A stretch of 64,000 bases of DNA, from NCBI GenBank assembly GCA_019117125.1, contig DXAL01000022.1, positions 1 to 64,000 of the forward strand. The letters are read 5' to 3'. The translations under genes and the position numbers were made by a program. This DNA is from Candidatus Mediterraneibacter merdipullorum. GTDB lineage: Bacteria > Bacillota > Clostridia > Lachnospirales > Lachnospiraceae. The first letter of the stretch is position 1. Each line of letters opens with the position of its first letter. Positions 1-8,970 of the stretch are shown piece by piece. The notes beneath the pieces were generated by a model, which was not told the DNA's origin, ran no database searches, and saw nothing but the letters and a program-made list of their open reading frames with translations.

Positions 1-912
1 GACGCCAACATTGTGATGAACGAGTGCGCCGGCGTGCTCCAGTATGCGCAGACTGTATTTGAAGGCATGAAAGCGTATACGACAGAAGACGGACGCATCG
101 TGACATTCCGTCCGGACCTGAACGCATCCCGCATGGTGGACTCCGCGAAACGGCTGGAGATGCCGGTATTTCCGGAGGACCGCTTTGTGGACGCGGTTGT
201 GCAGACAGTGAAGGCAAATGCGGCATATGTTCCTCCTTACGGCTCCGGAGCGACGCTCTATATCCGGCCGTACATGTTCGGCATTAACCCGGTCATCGGC
301 GTGAAGCCGGCTGACGAATATCAGTTCCGTGTATTTACGACCCCGGTGGGACCGTATTTCAAAGGCGGCGCAAAGCCGATCACCATCTGCGTATCTGACT
401 TTGACCGGGCGGCGCCCCACGGCACAGGACACATCAAGGCGGGGCTGAACTATGCCATGAGCCTGCATGCCATTGTGACTGCCCATGCAAACGGATTTGA
501 TGAAAATATGTATCTGGATTCCGCAACAAGGACAAAAGTGGAGGAAACCGGCGGGGCAAACTTTATCTTCGTGACAAAGGACAACAAGATCGTGACGCCC
601 CATTCCAATACGATCCTTCCGTCCATCACGAGGAGGTCCATCATGTATGTGGCGGAGTACTACCTCGGACTCGAAGTGGAAGAGCGCGACGTATACTTTG
701 ACGAGGTCAAGGACTTCGCAGAGTGCGGTCTGTGCGGTACGGCTGCGGTTATCTCCCCGGTCGGAAAAGTGGTGGACCACGGCAAAGAGATCTGCTTCCC
801 GAGCGGCATGGAGAAGATGGGTCCGGTTACACAGAAACTCTATGACACACTGACCGGCATCCAGATGGGGCACATCGAAGCTCCGGAGGGATGGCTGAAA
901 GTCATTGAGTAG
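1..912 (+). CDS. ilvE: Branched-chain amino acid aminotransferase, 5' truncated by window edge
   Basis: PLP fold-type IV aminotransferase that interconverts Leu/Ile/Val and their 2-oxo acids using glutamate/2-oxoglutarate, in the cytosol. The frame is open from base 1, so the true start lies upstream; the ATG/GTG near base 13 is internal (VMNECAGVLQ). Visible are the substrate/PLP region QTVFEGMKAY, the PLP lysine context GHIKAGLNYAMSL, and the ETGGANFIFV and GLCGTAAVISPV motifs of the BCAT family. About 304 residues are present, against roughly 340-360 for the family, so only the N-terminus is missing. The next gene starts 31 nt downstream on the same strand, so co-transcription is possible. 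Confidence 0.93.
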   Translation, partial: DANIVMNECAGVLQYAQTVFEGMKAYTTEDGRIVTFRPDLNASRMVDSAKRLEMPVFPEDRFVDAVVQTVKANAAYVPPYGSGATLYIRPYMFGINPVIGVKPADEYQFRVFTTPVGPYFKGGAKPITICVSDFDRAAPHGTGHIKAGLNYAMSLHAIVTAHANGFDENMYLDSATRTKVEETGGANFIFVTKDNKIVTPHSNTILPSITRRSIMYVAEYYLGLEVEERDVYFDEVKDFAECGLCGTAAVISPVGKVVDHGKEICFPSGMEKMGPVTQKLYDTLTGIQMGHIEAPEGWLKVIE

Positions 913-942
913 AATCCGGAAGCCCCCGGAAAGGAAGGTTCT

Positions 943-1740
943 ATGTATATCGTAGCTTACAGGCTGATTAATTTGAGAAATAATTCCCGGAGGGATTCTA
1001 CGGATTCGCTTATCGCCCAGACGCTTTTGGAGCACATTCATGAGATTGACCGTCTGTCGATTGAAAATGTGGCGGAGATGTGCAGCGTATCCCCGTCAAA
1101 ATTCTCGAAGTTTGTGAAGCGGCTCGGATTCGACAATTACAAGGAATTCCGCGACCTTGTCAAAAATGAAAAGTACCGGTCCGGTTATTACGGCTATGAG
1201 GATAAATATCCCATGGGACTCTACATTGAGAAGGTGGGCTGGGAACCTTATCTGGACATCCTGCGCTACGACCTGGACCATTTTACCGATAAAACGGACC
1301 TCGATATGGTCCGGAGGCTGGCAGAAGCGCTCAGAGACCACGATGATGTCGCGGCTTTTGGAAGCGTATATTCCCAGACGGCAGCGGTGGACTTTATGTA
1401 CCGCATGGCGGAAGAGGGGAAGAACATCCGGACGTACACTTACGACCTGGAACAGGAAGAGTATATGAAGAACATGGATGAAAATACCCTGGTCATCATC
1501 TTTTCCAACTCCGGACAGTATCTGTACGGCGACGGGATGCGGAAGATTGGATATTTCAAGACTTACCTGAAGCGGACGAAAGGGGAGATCGCGCTCATCA
1601 CGTCCAACGAAGAAGCGGCGCGCGACCCTATCGTGAAATACCCTATTCTGTACAGTTTTACGACAAAAGTCCACAGCCACATGCTGATGGAGCGCCTCAT
1701 CATGGAACTGGTCATCTCAGAGTATAAAAAGCTCGTGTGA
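943..1740 (+). CDS. MurR/RpiR-family transcriptional regulator
   Basis: 265-residue two-domain regulator. The N-terminal HTH_6 domain (roughly residues 15-80) contains LSIENVAEMCSVSPSKFSKF. The C-terminal SIS-type fold (roughly 110-255) normally binds a phosphosugar; LVIIFSNSGQYL resembles the SIS Ser/Thr-rich phosphate loop. The start follows AGGAAGG. The protein is slightly short at its N-terminus for the family. It could control the aminotransferase operon or the fucoside operon 1.2 kb downstream; the latter fits RpiR effectors better, but cutC lies between, so the target is inferred only. Confidence 0.85.
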   Translation: MYIVAYRLINLRNNSRRDSTDSLIAQTLLEHIHEIDRLSIENVAEMCSVSPSKFSKFVKRLGFDNYKEFRDLVKNEKYRSGYYGYEDKYPMGLYIEKVGWEPYLDILRYDLDHFTDKTDLDMVRRLAEALRDHDDVAAFGSVYSQTAAVDFMYRMAEEGKNIRTYTYDLEQEEYMKNMDENTLVIIFSNSGQYLYGDGMRKIGYFKTYLKRTKGEIALITSNEEAARDPIVKYPILYSFTTKVHSHMLMERLIMELVISEYKKLV

Positions 1741-1745
1741 AAGTT

Positions 1746-1793
1746 TAGCGTCCGTGTACAAGCGATCGTATTGTCCCTTGTACACGGGCGCTA
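1746..1793. repeat. 17-bp inverted repeat (hairpin) after rpiR
   Basis: TAGCGTCCGTGTACAAG pairs with CTTGTACACGGGCGCTA with a single G.U, around a 14-nt loop. It lies 6 nt after the rpiR stop. No T-tract follows on the plus strand, so it is not a canonical intrinsic terminator there; 3'-end stabiliser or partial terminator are options. Confidence 0.6.
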
Positions 1794-1829
1794 TGTAAAA
1801 TAGAAAACAAAGAATAAAGAACAAAAAGA

Positions 1830-1862
1830 AGCGCCTGGTCTGCTGCGTGCAGACCGGGCGCT
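1830..1862 (-). terminator. Rho-independent terminator of cutC
   Basis: Stem AGCGCCTGGTCTGC / GCAGACCGGGCGCT (one G.U). On the minus strand it is followed by TTCTTTTTGTTC, about 50 nt past the cutC stop. It sits in the convergent rpiR/cutC gap. Confidence 0.8.
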
Positions 1863-1911
1863 CCGCTTTCCCGGGGCTGTGTATTTTGCGGGAGCCGGTG
1901 TATTGGAAAGA

Positions 1912-2664
1912 TTACCGGAAGGCTTCTCTGAGATATGCGACAGCCGCTTTTACATTTGCGCTGTCCGTGCGCAGCAGCTTGTATTCATCCCGCTCGGGAA
2001 GCCCGAAGCTCGCGCCCTCCATGCGGAATGTCATGGCGCTGTCTGCCTCCACTTTTCCGGACATGTGGTAGGAAGAGATGCCGGTATAGGGGACGAGCTT
2101 CTCTATCACGCTGCGCCCGATGCCGCCGGCAGCAAGTATCTCGATCCGCCCCCGGGCTGCTTCCTGCAGCGCCCGGAGCATGTCGCGTCCTTCCCAGGCA
2201 GTCGCTTTCTGACCGCTTGTCAGGATGGTATCATAGCCAAGCCCGATGACCTGTTCCAGTGCTGTCATTGGGTCTGCGCATACGTCAAAGGCGCGGTGGA
2301 GCGCAATCTCCATCTCTCCCGCAGACTGCCTGAAACGGGCGAGCTGCTCCATATCCAGAGTGCCGTCCGGGTTCAGGGCACCGACGACTACGCCGTCCGC
2401 TCCCTCTTCGCGGAACATCTTCACTTCTTCATCCAGCTCATCATATTCATACCGGTCAAAACAGTAATCGCCATAGCGGGGACGCAGAAGCACCCGTATT
2501 TTCAGGTCCGTATACTTCCGTATCTGGCGGAAGAGCGGGATGGATGGCGACACGCCTCCTATCACCAGGTCGCTGCACAGCTCCACCCGGCTGGCTCCGC
2601 CTTCCTGTGCGGCAAGGGCGGATTCGACACAATCTACGCAAGTTTCAAGGATAAAGTTTTCCAT
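1912..2664 (-). CDS. cutC: CutC family protein (copper homeostasis CutC-like TIM barrel)
   Basis: About 250 residues once the ORF is trimmed to MENFILETCVDCVESA. GAGGT precedes two adjacent ATGs (2667 and 2664); either could be used, and the 18 upstream residues of the long ORF look non-coding. Family hallmarks are the N-terminal LE.CVDCVESA.AA..GG..RVELC, the central LLRPR.GD, HRAFD and the AAGGI turn. CutC was named for copper tolerance in E. coli, but its biochemical role in Firmicutes is unsettled. It is a single-gene unit with its own terminator. A possible extended -10 (TGCTATACT, minus strand, 2712-2717) lies about 45 nt upstream. Confidence 0.88.
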   Translation of the reverse strand: MENFILETCVDCVESALAAQEGGASRVELCSDLVIGGVSPSIPLFRQIRKYTDLKIRVLLRPRYGDYCFDRYEYDELDEEVKMFREEGADGVVVGALNPDGTLDMEQLARFRQSAGEMEIALHRAFDVCADPMTALEQVIGLGYDTILTSGQKATAWEGRDMLRALQEAARGRIEILAAGGIGRSVIEKLVPYTGISSYHMSGKVEADSAMTFRMEGASFGLPERDEYKLLRTDSANVKAAVAYLREAFR

Positions 2665-2851
2665 CATCAGTACCTCACTTTTCCGGTGCAGGTGCACCTG
2701 TCTGATTGAAGAGTATAGCACAAGTTGCCCGAAGGAGAACAGGAAAAAACTAAAATTGTATAAAACTCACAAAATGGAAACAATAAAATCAGCAAGATGC
2801 ACAAAGAACTTTCCAAAATGTAAAATTTTAAGAATCAAAAAATGAAAAAAC

Positions 2852-2857
2852 TATAAT
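2852..2857 (+). promoter_or_regulatory. Candidate -10 box for fucosidase-PTS operon
   Basis: TATAAT 49 nt before the GH29 start, in a very AT-rich stretch (about 2740-2870). No good -35 is seen at 16-18 bp, so activator dependence is plausible. Confidence 0.4.
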
Positions 2858-2905
2858 CTTAGATAGTTGTTATGCATGACAAACCAAATGAAAGGAGAAA
2901 TGAGA

Positions 2906-4255
2906 ATGAAATGCAGGGACATTTATGAGTGGCCGGAAACTTACGGCGACCCGGACTGGTTTATCCATGACCGTTTCGGTATGTTTATCCATTTCGGACT
3001 TTTTTCTGTAGCAGCAAGACATGAATGGGTTATGACGCTGGAGCAGATTGGAGTTGAGGGATATAAGAAATATTTTGACAATTTCAACCCCGACCTGTTC
3101 GATGCGAAGAAGTGGGCAAAGGTGGCAAAAGAGTCGGGATTCCAATATGCCGTCCTGACGGTAAAACACCATGAAGGCTTTGCACTGTGGGATACACAGC
3201 TCTCTGACTACAAGATAACAAACACAAAATTCGGACGGGACCTGGTGAGAGAGTATGTGGAAGCATTCCGGGCGGAAGGACTGAAGATCGGGATTTATTT
3301 TTCCCTTCTTGACTGGTACCATCCGGATTTCCTTGTTGACGGATATCATCCGGAGAGGAGCAATCAGGAATATATCGCAAGCCATCCGGGCGACATGGAG
3401 TCATACAGAAAGTTCATGCACGGTCAGGTGAGAGAACTTCTCACAAACTACGGCAAGATTGATTATCTGTGGTTCGACTTCTCCTATCCGCAGCGCAACT
3501 GGGGAGATTCCGTTGGAAAAGGCAAGGATGACTGGGGCTCGGAAGAGCTGGAGAAAATGATCCTCTCTCTGCAGCCGGACATCATCATCAACGACCGCCT
3601 CGGACTCGGACGCGGCGTGGGAACGCCGGAGCAGTATCAGAAGAGCTCCAAAGCGGACAAGGATGGAAAGCCCATCGTGTGGGAAGCGTGCCAGACGCTG
3701 AACAACAGCTGGGGGTATGACCGTGACAATCTGAACTGGAAATCTTCGGAGATGGTGATAAAGCTCCTCATCGATACGGTTGCCAAAGGCGGAAATATGC
3801 TGCTCAATATCGGACCGAACGGACGGGGCGAGATTGACGCGCGCACAATGAGCATCATGGATGATGTGAAAGATTGGATGCGCCTGCACAGCGAGTCCAT
3901 CTACGGATGCGGACCGAGCAGTTTCGAGGCGCCGGCGGACGCAAGATTCACGCAGAAAGGGAACCATCTGTATCTCCATCTGTTCTCCTGGCCGTACCGT
4001 TCGCTCCTGATAAACGGACTGGGCGGGGAAGTGGAATATGCACAGCTTCTGAACGACCATTCGGAGATTAAGTTCATTCAGGATGAGGGACTTTCCGGAA
4101 AACGGAAATCACACAAGGACCTGAACAAGGAAATCACAGAAATCCATATCAAGGATAAATTCGCAGACAAGGCGATGCTCATCACCCTTCCGGTGCAGAA
4201 GCCGGATGTGGCTGTGCCGGTCATCGAGTTTATCCTCAAAGAACAGGAGGACTAG
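2906..4255 (+). CDS. Alpha-L-fucosidase, GH29 family, cytoplasmic
   Basis: 449 residues. Start chosen at MKCRDIYEWPE because AAAGGAG lies 8 nt upstream; the ORF extension to 2867 has no ribosome site. N-terminal WF..DRFGMFIHFGLFSV and VLTVKHHEGFALWDT are characteristic of the GH29 barrel, and IDYLWFDFSYPQ carries the likely nucleophile Asp. A C-terminal beta-sandwich follows from roughly residue 350. There is no signal peptide, so it should hydrolyse an imported fucoside inside the cell. It is the first gene of an operon, 3 nt before a mannose-class PTS IIAB, an arrangement like the alf loci of lactobacilli that import fucosyl-N-acetylglucosamine. The exact linkage cannot be read from sequence. 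Confidence 0.88.
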   Translation: MKCRDIYEWPETYGDPDWFIHDRFGMFIHFGLFSVAARHEWVMTLEQIGVEGYKKYFDNFNPDLFDAKKWAKVAKESGFQYAVLTVKHHEGFALWDTQLSDYKITNTKFGRDLVREYVEAFRAEGLKIGIYFSLLDWYHPDFLVDGYHPERSNQEYIASHPGDMESYRKFMHGQVRELLTNYGKIDYLWFDFSYPQRNWGDSVGKGKDDWGSEELEKMILSLQPDIIINDRLGLGRGVGTPEQYQKSSKADKDGKPIVWEACQTLNNSWGYDRDNLNWKSSEMVIKLLIDTVAKGGNMLLNIGPNGRGEIDARTMSIMDDVKDWMRLHSESIYGCGPSSFEAPADARFTQKGNHLYLHLFSWPYRSLLINGLGGEVEYAQLLNDHSEIKFIQDEGLSGKRKSHKDLNKEITEIHIKDKFADKAMLITLPVQKPDVAVPVIEFILKEQED

Positions 4256-4258
4256 CAC

Positions 4259-5152
4259 ATGTATTATATTATCGCGGGACACGGCGCTTACGCGGAAGGC
4301 TGCAAATCAAGCTGTGAGATGATCACAGGCGCGGCTCCTTCCTTTGTGCCGGTCACATTTACGGAAGACATGACAAAAGAGTCTGTGGAAGAGAAGTACG
4401 CTGCCATCCTCGCAGAAAAAGGGGCGGACGACTGCGCGGCGATCATCGCGGACCTTCCGGGCGGGACGCCTTATAACGCGGCAATGCGCATCGTCGCAGA
4501 GCATAAGAACATCCAGCTTGTGGCAGGTCTCTGCCAGCAGCTCCTCGTACTGCTGAATTCCGGAGAGGATCTGGCAGGTGCGGTTGCACAGACCGGCGAG
4601 ATATTCGGGAACGCGGCAGTAAAGAAAGAGGAAAAGGCGGCAGCGCCCGCAGCGCCGAAGGAACCGGTGGAAAAAAACGGCATCGTGAACTTCCGTCTCG
4701 ACGAGAGACTGATCCACGGGCAGGTTGCCACATTCTGGACCCGTACGCTTCAGGCAGACCGCATCATTGTGGCGGACGACGACGTCCTGAAAGATGCCAT
4801 AGGCGTGGAAGCGCTCAAAGCCGCTGTTCCGTCAGGCGTGCACCTGAGCATCCTCGGCGTCGACAATGCGGCGAAGAGACTGAACGAAGGACGCTACAGC
4901 GGACAGCGGGTGTTCCTCATCGTGAATAAAGTGAGCACCATCAATCGTCTGCTGGATGACGGACTGAAAGTAAAGGAAGTCAATATCGGAAACATGGGCG
5001 AGAAAGAAGGCAGGAAACAAATCAAGAAATCTGTTTACTGCACGGATGCAGAAATCGCTGAGATTGAAAATATTGAGAAAAAGGGCGTAGAAGTATACGC
5101 GCAGATGGTCCCGAATGACGACAAGAAGACATTCCGGTCTTATCTGAACTAG
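4259..5152 (+). CDS. PTS system mannose/fructose/sorbose family, fused EIIA-EIIB
   Basis: 297 residues. The EIIA-man domain (1-125) has the phosphorylated His in IIAGHGAYAEG. An Ala/Pro/Lys-rich linker (AAAPAAPKEPVEK) joins the EIIB domain (roughly 140-297), with its active His in FRLDERLIHGQVATFW. It relays phosphate from HPr to the sugar entering through IIC/IID. GGAGG lies 8 nt before the ATG, 3 nt after the fucosidase stop. Fusion of IIA and IIB is common in this class; the operon context points to a fucosylated or amino-sugar substrate. Confidence 0.93.
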   Translation: MYYIIAGHGAYAEGCKSSCEMITGAAPSFVPVTFTEDMTKESVEEKYAAILAEKGADDCAAIIADLPGGTPYNAAMRIVAEHKNIQLVAGLCQQLLVLLNSGEDLAGAVAQTGEIFGNAAVKKEEKAAAPAAPKEPVEKNGIVNFRLDERLIHGQVATFWTRTLQADRIIVADDDVLKDAIGVEALKAAVPSGVHLSILGVDNAAKRLNEGRYSGQRVFLIVNKVSTINRLLDDGLKVKEVNIGNMGEKEGRKQIKKSVYCTDAEIAEIENIEKKGVEVYAQMVPNDDKKTFRSYLN

Positions 5153-5173
5153 AAGAAGGAGGGTTTATAAAGT

Positions 5174-5977
5174 ATGGAAATACAGGTATGGCAGATTATT
5201 GCACTTACGATTTTATCAATGATCCTGATCTGGGACAGCCTTTCAACAGCGATCTTCGACGGTAAGCCGATGTTCGCGGGCATCCTGGCAGGCATCATCA
5301 TGGGCGACATTACAACAGGTCTTGCCGTGGGCGCTACATTGCAGCTCATGGTACTCGGCGTCGGTACTTACGGCGGTTCATCCATGCCGGACTATCTGAC
5401 CGGAGCAATCGTCGGAACCGTATTCGCAGTGACATCCGGACAGGGCGTTGAATTCGGCATCGGGCTTGCAGTCCCGGTCGGTCTTCTGATGGTAAACCTG
5501 GACGTCCTCGCCAGATTCTGCAACGTATTCTTCGCAAAGAGGGTAGAGGCGGCAATCGACAGACTGGACTATCCGGGCATCAAGAGAAACATCTGGTTCG
5601 GCATGATCCCGTGGGGGCTTTCCAGAGCGCTTCCGGTATTCATCATGCTGATTTTCGGCGAGGATATCGTCAATGCCATCGTAAATCATATGCCTGAGTG
5701 GCTGACGGGCGGACTGAGCGTTGCCGGCGGACTGCTTCCTGCAGTTGGTATCGCGATCCTTCTCCGTTATCTGCCGGTGAAAAAATACATCTCATTCCTG
5801 CTTCTCGGATTCTTCCTGGCAGCGTACCTGTCAGTGCCGATGGTGGGCGTTGCAATCTTCGGTGTTGCAATGGCAGTGATCGAATTTAAAAAGAGTGTAA
5901 ACGGAAACCAGGTAGTAGCTGCAGCAAATGCAGGTGGTTCACAGGAGGGACTGTTAGATGGAGAATATGAAGACTAA
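5174..5977 (+). CDS. PTS system mannose family EIIC
   Basis: 267-residue polytopic membrane protein. GKPMFAGILAGIIMGDITTGLAVGATLQLM is the class signature region, followed by GTYGGSSMPD. Several hydrophobic helices form the sugar channel together with EIID. Its start follows AAGGAGGG, and its end overlaps the next gene by 20 nt, suggesting translational coupling. Confidence 0.93.
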   Translation: MEIQVWQIIALTILSMILIWDSLSTAIFDGKPMFAGILAGIIMGDITTGLAVGATLQLMVLGVGTYGGSSMPDYLTGAIVGTVFAVTSGQGVEFGIGLAVPVGLLMVNLDVLARFCNVFFAKRVEAAIDRLDYPGIKRNIWFGMIPWGLSRALPVFIMLIFGEDIVNAIVNHMPEWLTGGLSVAGGLLPAVGIAILLRYLPVKKYISFLLLGFFLAAYLSVPMVGVAIFGVAMAVIEFKKSVNGNQVVAAANAGGSQEGLLDGEYED

Positions 5978-6770
5978 CGAAACAAAACTGACGAAAAAAG
6001 ATATCAACAGTGTCAGCAGACGCTGGATCATGGGTTCTCAGATTACATGGAACTATGAAAAACAGATGGCGGTCGGATATCTCTGGGCAATGCTTCCGAT
6101 TATCCGCAAACTTTACAAAGACCCGGAGCAGCAGAAAGATATGTTGAAGACACATGTTCAGTTCTTTAACACGACTCCCCACATGGGCGGTTTCATCTGC
6201 GGTATTGACGCGGCGACAGAGGAACACGAAGGATACAAGGCAAAAGAGACGGTAAGAGGTCTGAAGACCGGTCTTATGGGACCGTTCGCAGGCGTGGGCG
6301 ATACACTGTTCGGCGTGCTCTTCCCGACAATTTTCGGTTCCATCGCAGCATATATGGGACAGGAAGGCAGCATGATCGGTGCGCTCATCTGGCTCCTTGT
6401 CAATATTGCGATCCTGGTGCTCCGTACCTTTACGGCGGGCATCGGATACCGTGAAGGCTCCAAAATCATCACATCCGCAAAGGATAAGCTGGATGCGCTT
6501 ACAGCGGCAGCCACACTCCTTGGTATCACAGTAGTCGGCGCGCTGGTAGCGACGGTGGTAAAGGCAAATGTAACTGCAACATTTACAAGCGGTGAGATCA
6601 GCGTAGCCGGTCAGGACATCCTGAACCAGATCATGCCGTGCCTTGTTCCGGCTGCATTCGTTGGATTCATCTACTGGCTGCTTGGCAGAAAGAAGATGAC
6701 TTCCACCAAAGCCATCATCCTGGTGATGGTGCTGGCGATCTTGCTTCATGTAGTCGGGATACTCGGATAA
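5958..6770 (+). CDS. PTS system mannose family EIID
   Basis: 270 residues. N-terminal LTKKDINSVSRRWIMGSQITWNYE and the NTTPHMGGFICGIDAA region are typical of EIID. GPFAGVGDTLFG is the conserved IID motif, and C-terminal transmembrane helices follow. It partners EIIC in the membrane and overlaps it by 20 nt; its own ribosome site (GGAGGGAC, around 5945) lies inside the IIC gene. Confidence 0.93.
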   Translation: MENMKTNETKLTKKDINSVSRRWIMGSQITWNYEKQMAVGYLWAMLPIIRKLYKDPEQQKDMLKTHVQFFNTTPHMGGFICGIDAATEEHEGYKAKETVRGLKTGLMGPFAGVGDTLFGVLFPTIFGSIAAYMGQEGSMIGALIWLLVNIAILVLRTFTAGIGYREGSKIITSAKDKLDALTAAATLLGITVVGALVATVVKANVTATFTSGEISVAGQDILNQIMPCLVPAAFVGFIYWLLGRKKMTSTKAIILVMVLAILLHVVGILG

Positions 6771-6803
6771 TAGAAGGATAATTTTATAAGACAGTTAGAG
6801 AAA

Positions 6804-6835
6804 ATACCGGGCGGATTTTACAGAACGCCCGGTAT
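6804..6835 (+). repeat. Intercistronic hairpin between EIID and SIS gene
   Basis: Perfect 10-bp inverted repeat ATACCGGGCG / CGCCCGGTAT with a 12-nt loop, 34 nt after the EIID stop. No strong T-run follows; it could be a processing or stabilising stem that sets different levels of PTS and SIS mRNA. Confidence 0.6.
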
Positions 6836-6865
6836 ATCGTATATTTTCGGAAAGTGAGACAGCAT

Positions 6866-7570
6866 ATGGCACTGGAATTTTTTGACAAAGCTAGAGAAGT
6901 AATGGAAAAACTGGAACAGACACAGGGAGAAAATATACACAGGGCGGCGCTCCTCATATCGGAAGCGATCCGAAGCGGCGGCATTCTCCAGGCATACGGG
7001 AGCGGACATTCCTACGCCGGCGCTATCGAGGTGTGCGGGCGTGCCGGCGGACTGATTCCCTCGAAAGTGATAGGAGAGCCCCAGTTCGGAGAGTTTGAAG
7101 CGGTGGAAGGAAATGCATTCTACCTGATGCGGAAAGTGGACATACGTCCCAATGACGTCTTCATCCTCATCTCCAATTCCGGGCGCAATCCGATGACCAT
7201 CGAGATGGCGGATTATATCCGGAAGAAGGGAAATCCAATCATCGTGGTCACGGCGCTGGATGTGTCGAAGGTGTCGACATCCCGGCACTCTTCGGGGAAA
7301 CTGCTGTACGAATTTGCCGATGTGGTACTGGACAATCAGTCGCAGTTCGGCGATGCAGCGCTGGATATCCGGGGATTCGATGCAAAAGTGTGTGGGACGT
7401 CCTCTTTTGCGGGCTGTCTTCTGCTTCAGCAGACCATGTACGAAGCAATCCGCGATATGGTGGAAAAGGGGTATGTACCCCCGGTCTATAAAAGCGCGAA
7501 CATCGACGGAGGACCGGAGTTCAATCATGCGCTGGAAAACCAGTATGCCGACAGGATATGGCATAAATGA
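6866..7570 (+). CDS. SIS domain protein (UPF0309-like)
   Basis: 234 residues. Start at ATG 6866 behind GGAAAGTGAG; the upstream GTG (6854) lies within that purine-rich stretch. The single SIS fold contains [17 protein letters not shown] and [18 protein letters not shown], the phosphosugar-binding Ser loops. Relatives are annotated as UPF0309 proteins or sugar isomerases in PTS operons. As last gene of the fucoside operon it probably acts on the intracellular phosphosugar left after defucosylation, for example an amino-sugar phosphate. That role is inferred, and a sensor role is also possible. Confidence 0.82.
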   Translation: MALEFFDKAREVMEKLEQTQGENIHRAALLISEAIRSGGILQAYGSGHSYAGAIEVCGRAGGLIPSKVIGEPQFGEFEAVEGNAFYLMRKVDIRPNDVFILISNSGRNPMTIEMADYIRKKGNPIIVVTALDVSKVSTSRHSSGKLLYEFADVVLDNQSQFGDAALDIRGFDAKVCGTSSFAGCLLLQQTMYEAIRDMVEKGYVPPVYKSANIDGGPEFNHALENQYADRIWHK

Positions 7571-7581
7571 CAGGAAAAACA

Positions 7582-7620
7582 GGACCATCTGACGCGGGTT
7601 GTCAGGTGGTCCGTTTTAAT
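7582..7620. terminator. Bidirectional Rho-independent terminator
   Basis: GGACCATCTGAC / GTCAGGTGGTCC (one G.U), 7-nt loop, GTTTTAAT on the plus side and CTGTTTTTCC on the minus side. It separates the convergent SIS and mgtE genes. Confidence 0.85.
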
Positions 7621-7638
7621 AGTAAACAACTTTGCCGG

Positions 7639-8970
7639 TTACAGATGAAATAAAACAGTCGCGATATTGAAGTAAATCAGTATCGAGAAGATATCTACCA
7701 GCGTTGTAATGAGAGGCGACGCCATGATGGCGGGGTCAAGATGGATGCGGCTCGCAAGGAGCGGCAGCATGCATCCGATCATTTTGGCCATGATGACAGT
7801 TCCGATCAGGGAGAAAGCGATGACAAGAGCCAGGCTTACGCTCTGATACTGTATCATGATGCGTACGCCGTTGGCGAGGGCAAGCACAGCTCCTACCAGC
7901 AGCGAGATGCGGAACTCTTTGAACATCACGCGGAGAATATCCCGGAACCGTATCTGGGACAGGGCGAGACCGCGGATGATAAGAGCAGAGCTCTGGGCGC
8001 CGCAGTTGCCTCCGGTGTCCATGAGCATGGGGATGAAGGACACCAGGAGAGGGATGGCGGCAAAGGCGTTCTCGTATTTCGTGATGATGGTTCCTGTGAT
8101 GATGGATGTGAACATCAGAATGAGGAGCCACGGGATACGGTTCTTCGCATGTGAAAACACCGAGGTCTCGAAATAGGTCTTTTCACTCGGATTGATAGCT
8201 GCCATTTTTGTGATATCCTCGGTCGCTTCCTCTACCATGACGTCCATGGCGTCGTCGAATGTCACGATGCCGACCATCAGACCGTCTGCATCCAGGACCG
8301 GCATGGCAAGGAAATCGTATTTGGTGAACAGTTTTGCTACTTCTTCTTTGTCTGTATGTGTGCGGACAAAGATAATCTCCGTCTCCATCAGGTCCCGGAT
8401 GAGCACACTATCATCCGTTGTCATCAGGTCCTTGGCTGTGACGATGCCGAGCAGCCTGCGGCGTTCGGTGACGTAACAGGTATAGATGGTCTCCTTGTGT
8501 ATCCCGGTCTGCTTGATATGCGCCATCGCCTGCGCCACGGTCATATTTCCGCGGATATCCACATACTCTGTGGTCATGATGCTGCCGGCGCTGTCCTCGG
8601 GATAGTTCAGGAGCTGATTGATGAGCGCCCGGTCGGATGTGCTGACCGTATTCAGAATGCGGTTCACCAGATTCGCCGGGAGTTCTTCCAGTATATCCAC
8701 CGTGTCATCCATGTACAGGTCATCAAGGAGCTCCCGCAGTTCTTTTTCTGAAAAGATTTCCACCAGATATTTCTGCATGGGGCTGTCCATGTTGGCGAAT
8801 ACTTCCGCCGCCTTGTCTTTCGGGATGAGGCGGAATGCCAGCGCAAGCTCTTTGTCCTCAAGCTCTGAGAGCAGTGAGGCTATGTCCACTTCGTTCATAA
8901 CATTCAGGATGCTCCTCACGGCTTTGTACTGACGCTGCTGGAGAAGCTTTACAAAAATCTCCTTGTTCAT
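7639..8970 (-). CDS. mgtE: Magnesium transporter MgtE
   Basis: 443 residues, the usual MgtE length. An N-terminal superhelical MgtE_N domain (about 1-125) is followed by paired CBS domains (about 130-250) that sense cytosolic Mg2+, then about five membrane helices (about 275-443). These include the pore signature PMLMDTGGNCGAQSSALIIRGLA. The start follows GAGAGG. Upstream lies an M-box riboswitch with terminator, so expression should rise when Mg2+ is low. A second ORF with a stronger ribosome site overlaps the 5' end in another frame (see 8858-9040). Confidence 0.96.
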   Translation of the reverse strand: MNKEIFVKLLQQRQYKAVRSILNVMNEVDIASLLSELEDKELALAFRLIPKDKAAEVFANMDSPMQKYLVEIFSEKELRELLDDLYMDDTVDILEELPANLVNRILNTVSTSDRALINQLLNYPEDSAGSIMTTEYVDIRGNMTVAQAMAHIKQTGIHKETIYTCYVTERRRLLGIVTAKDLMTTDDSVLIRDLMETEIIFVRTHTDKEEVAKLFTKYDFLAMPVLDADGLMVGIVTFDDAMDVMVEEATEDITKMAAINPSEKTYFETSVFSHAKNRIPWLLILMFTSIITGTIITKYENAFAAIPLLVSFIPMLMDTGGNCGAQSSALIIRGLALSQIRFRDILRVMFKEFRISLLVGAVLALANGVRIMIQYQSVSLALVIAFSLIGTVIMAKMIGCMLPLLASRIHLDPAIMASPLITTLVDIFSILIYFNIATVLFHL

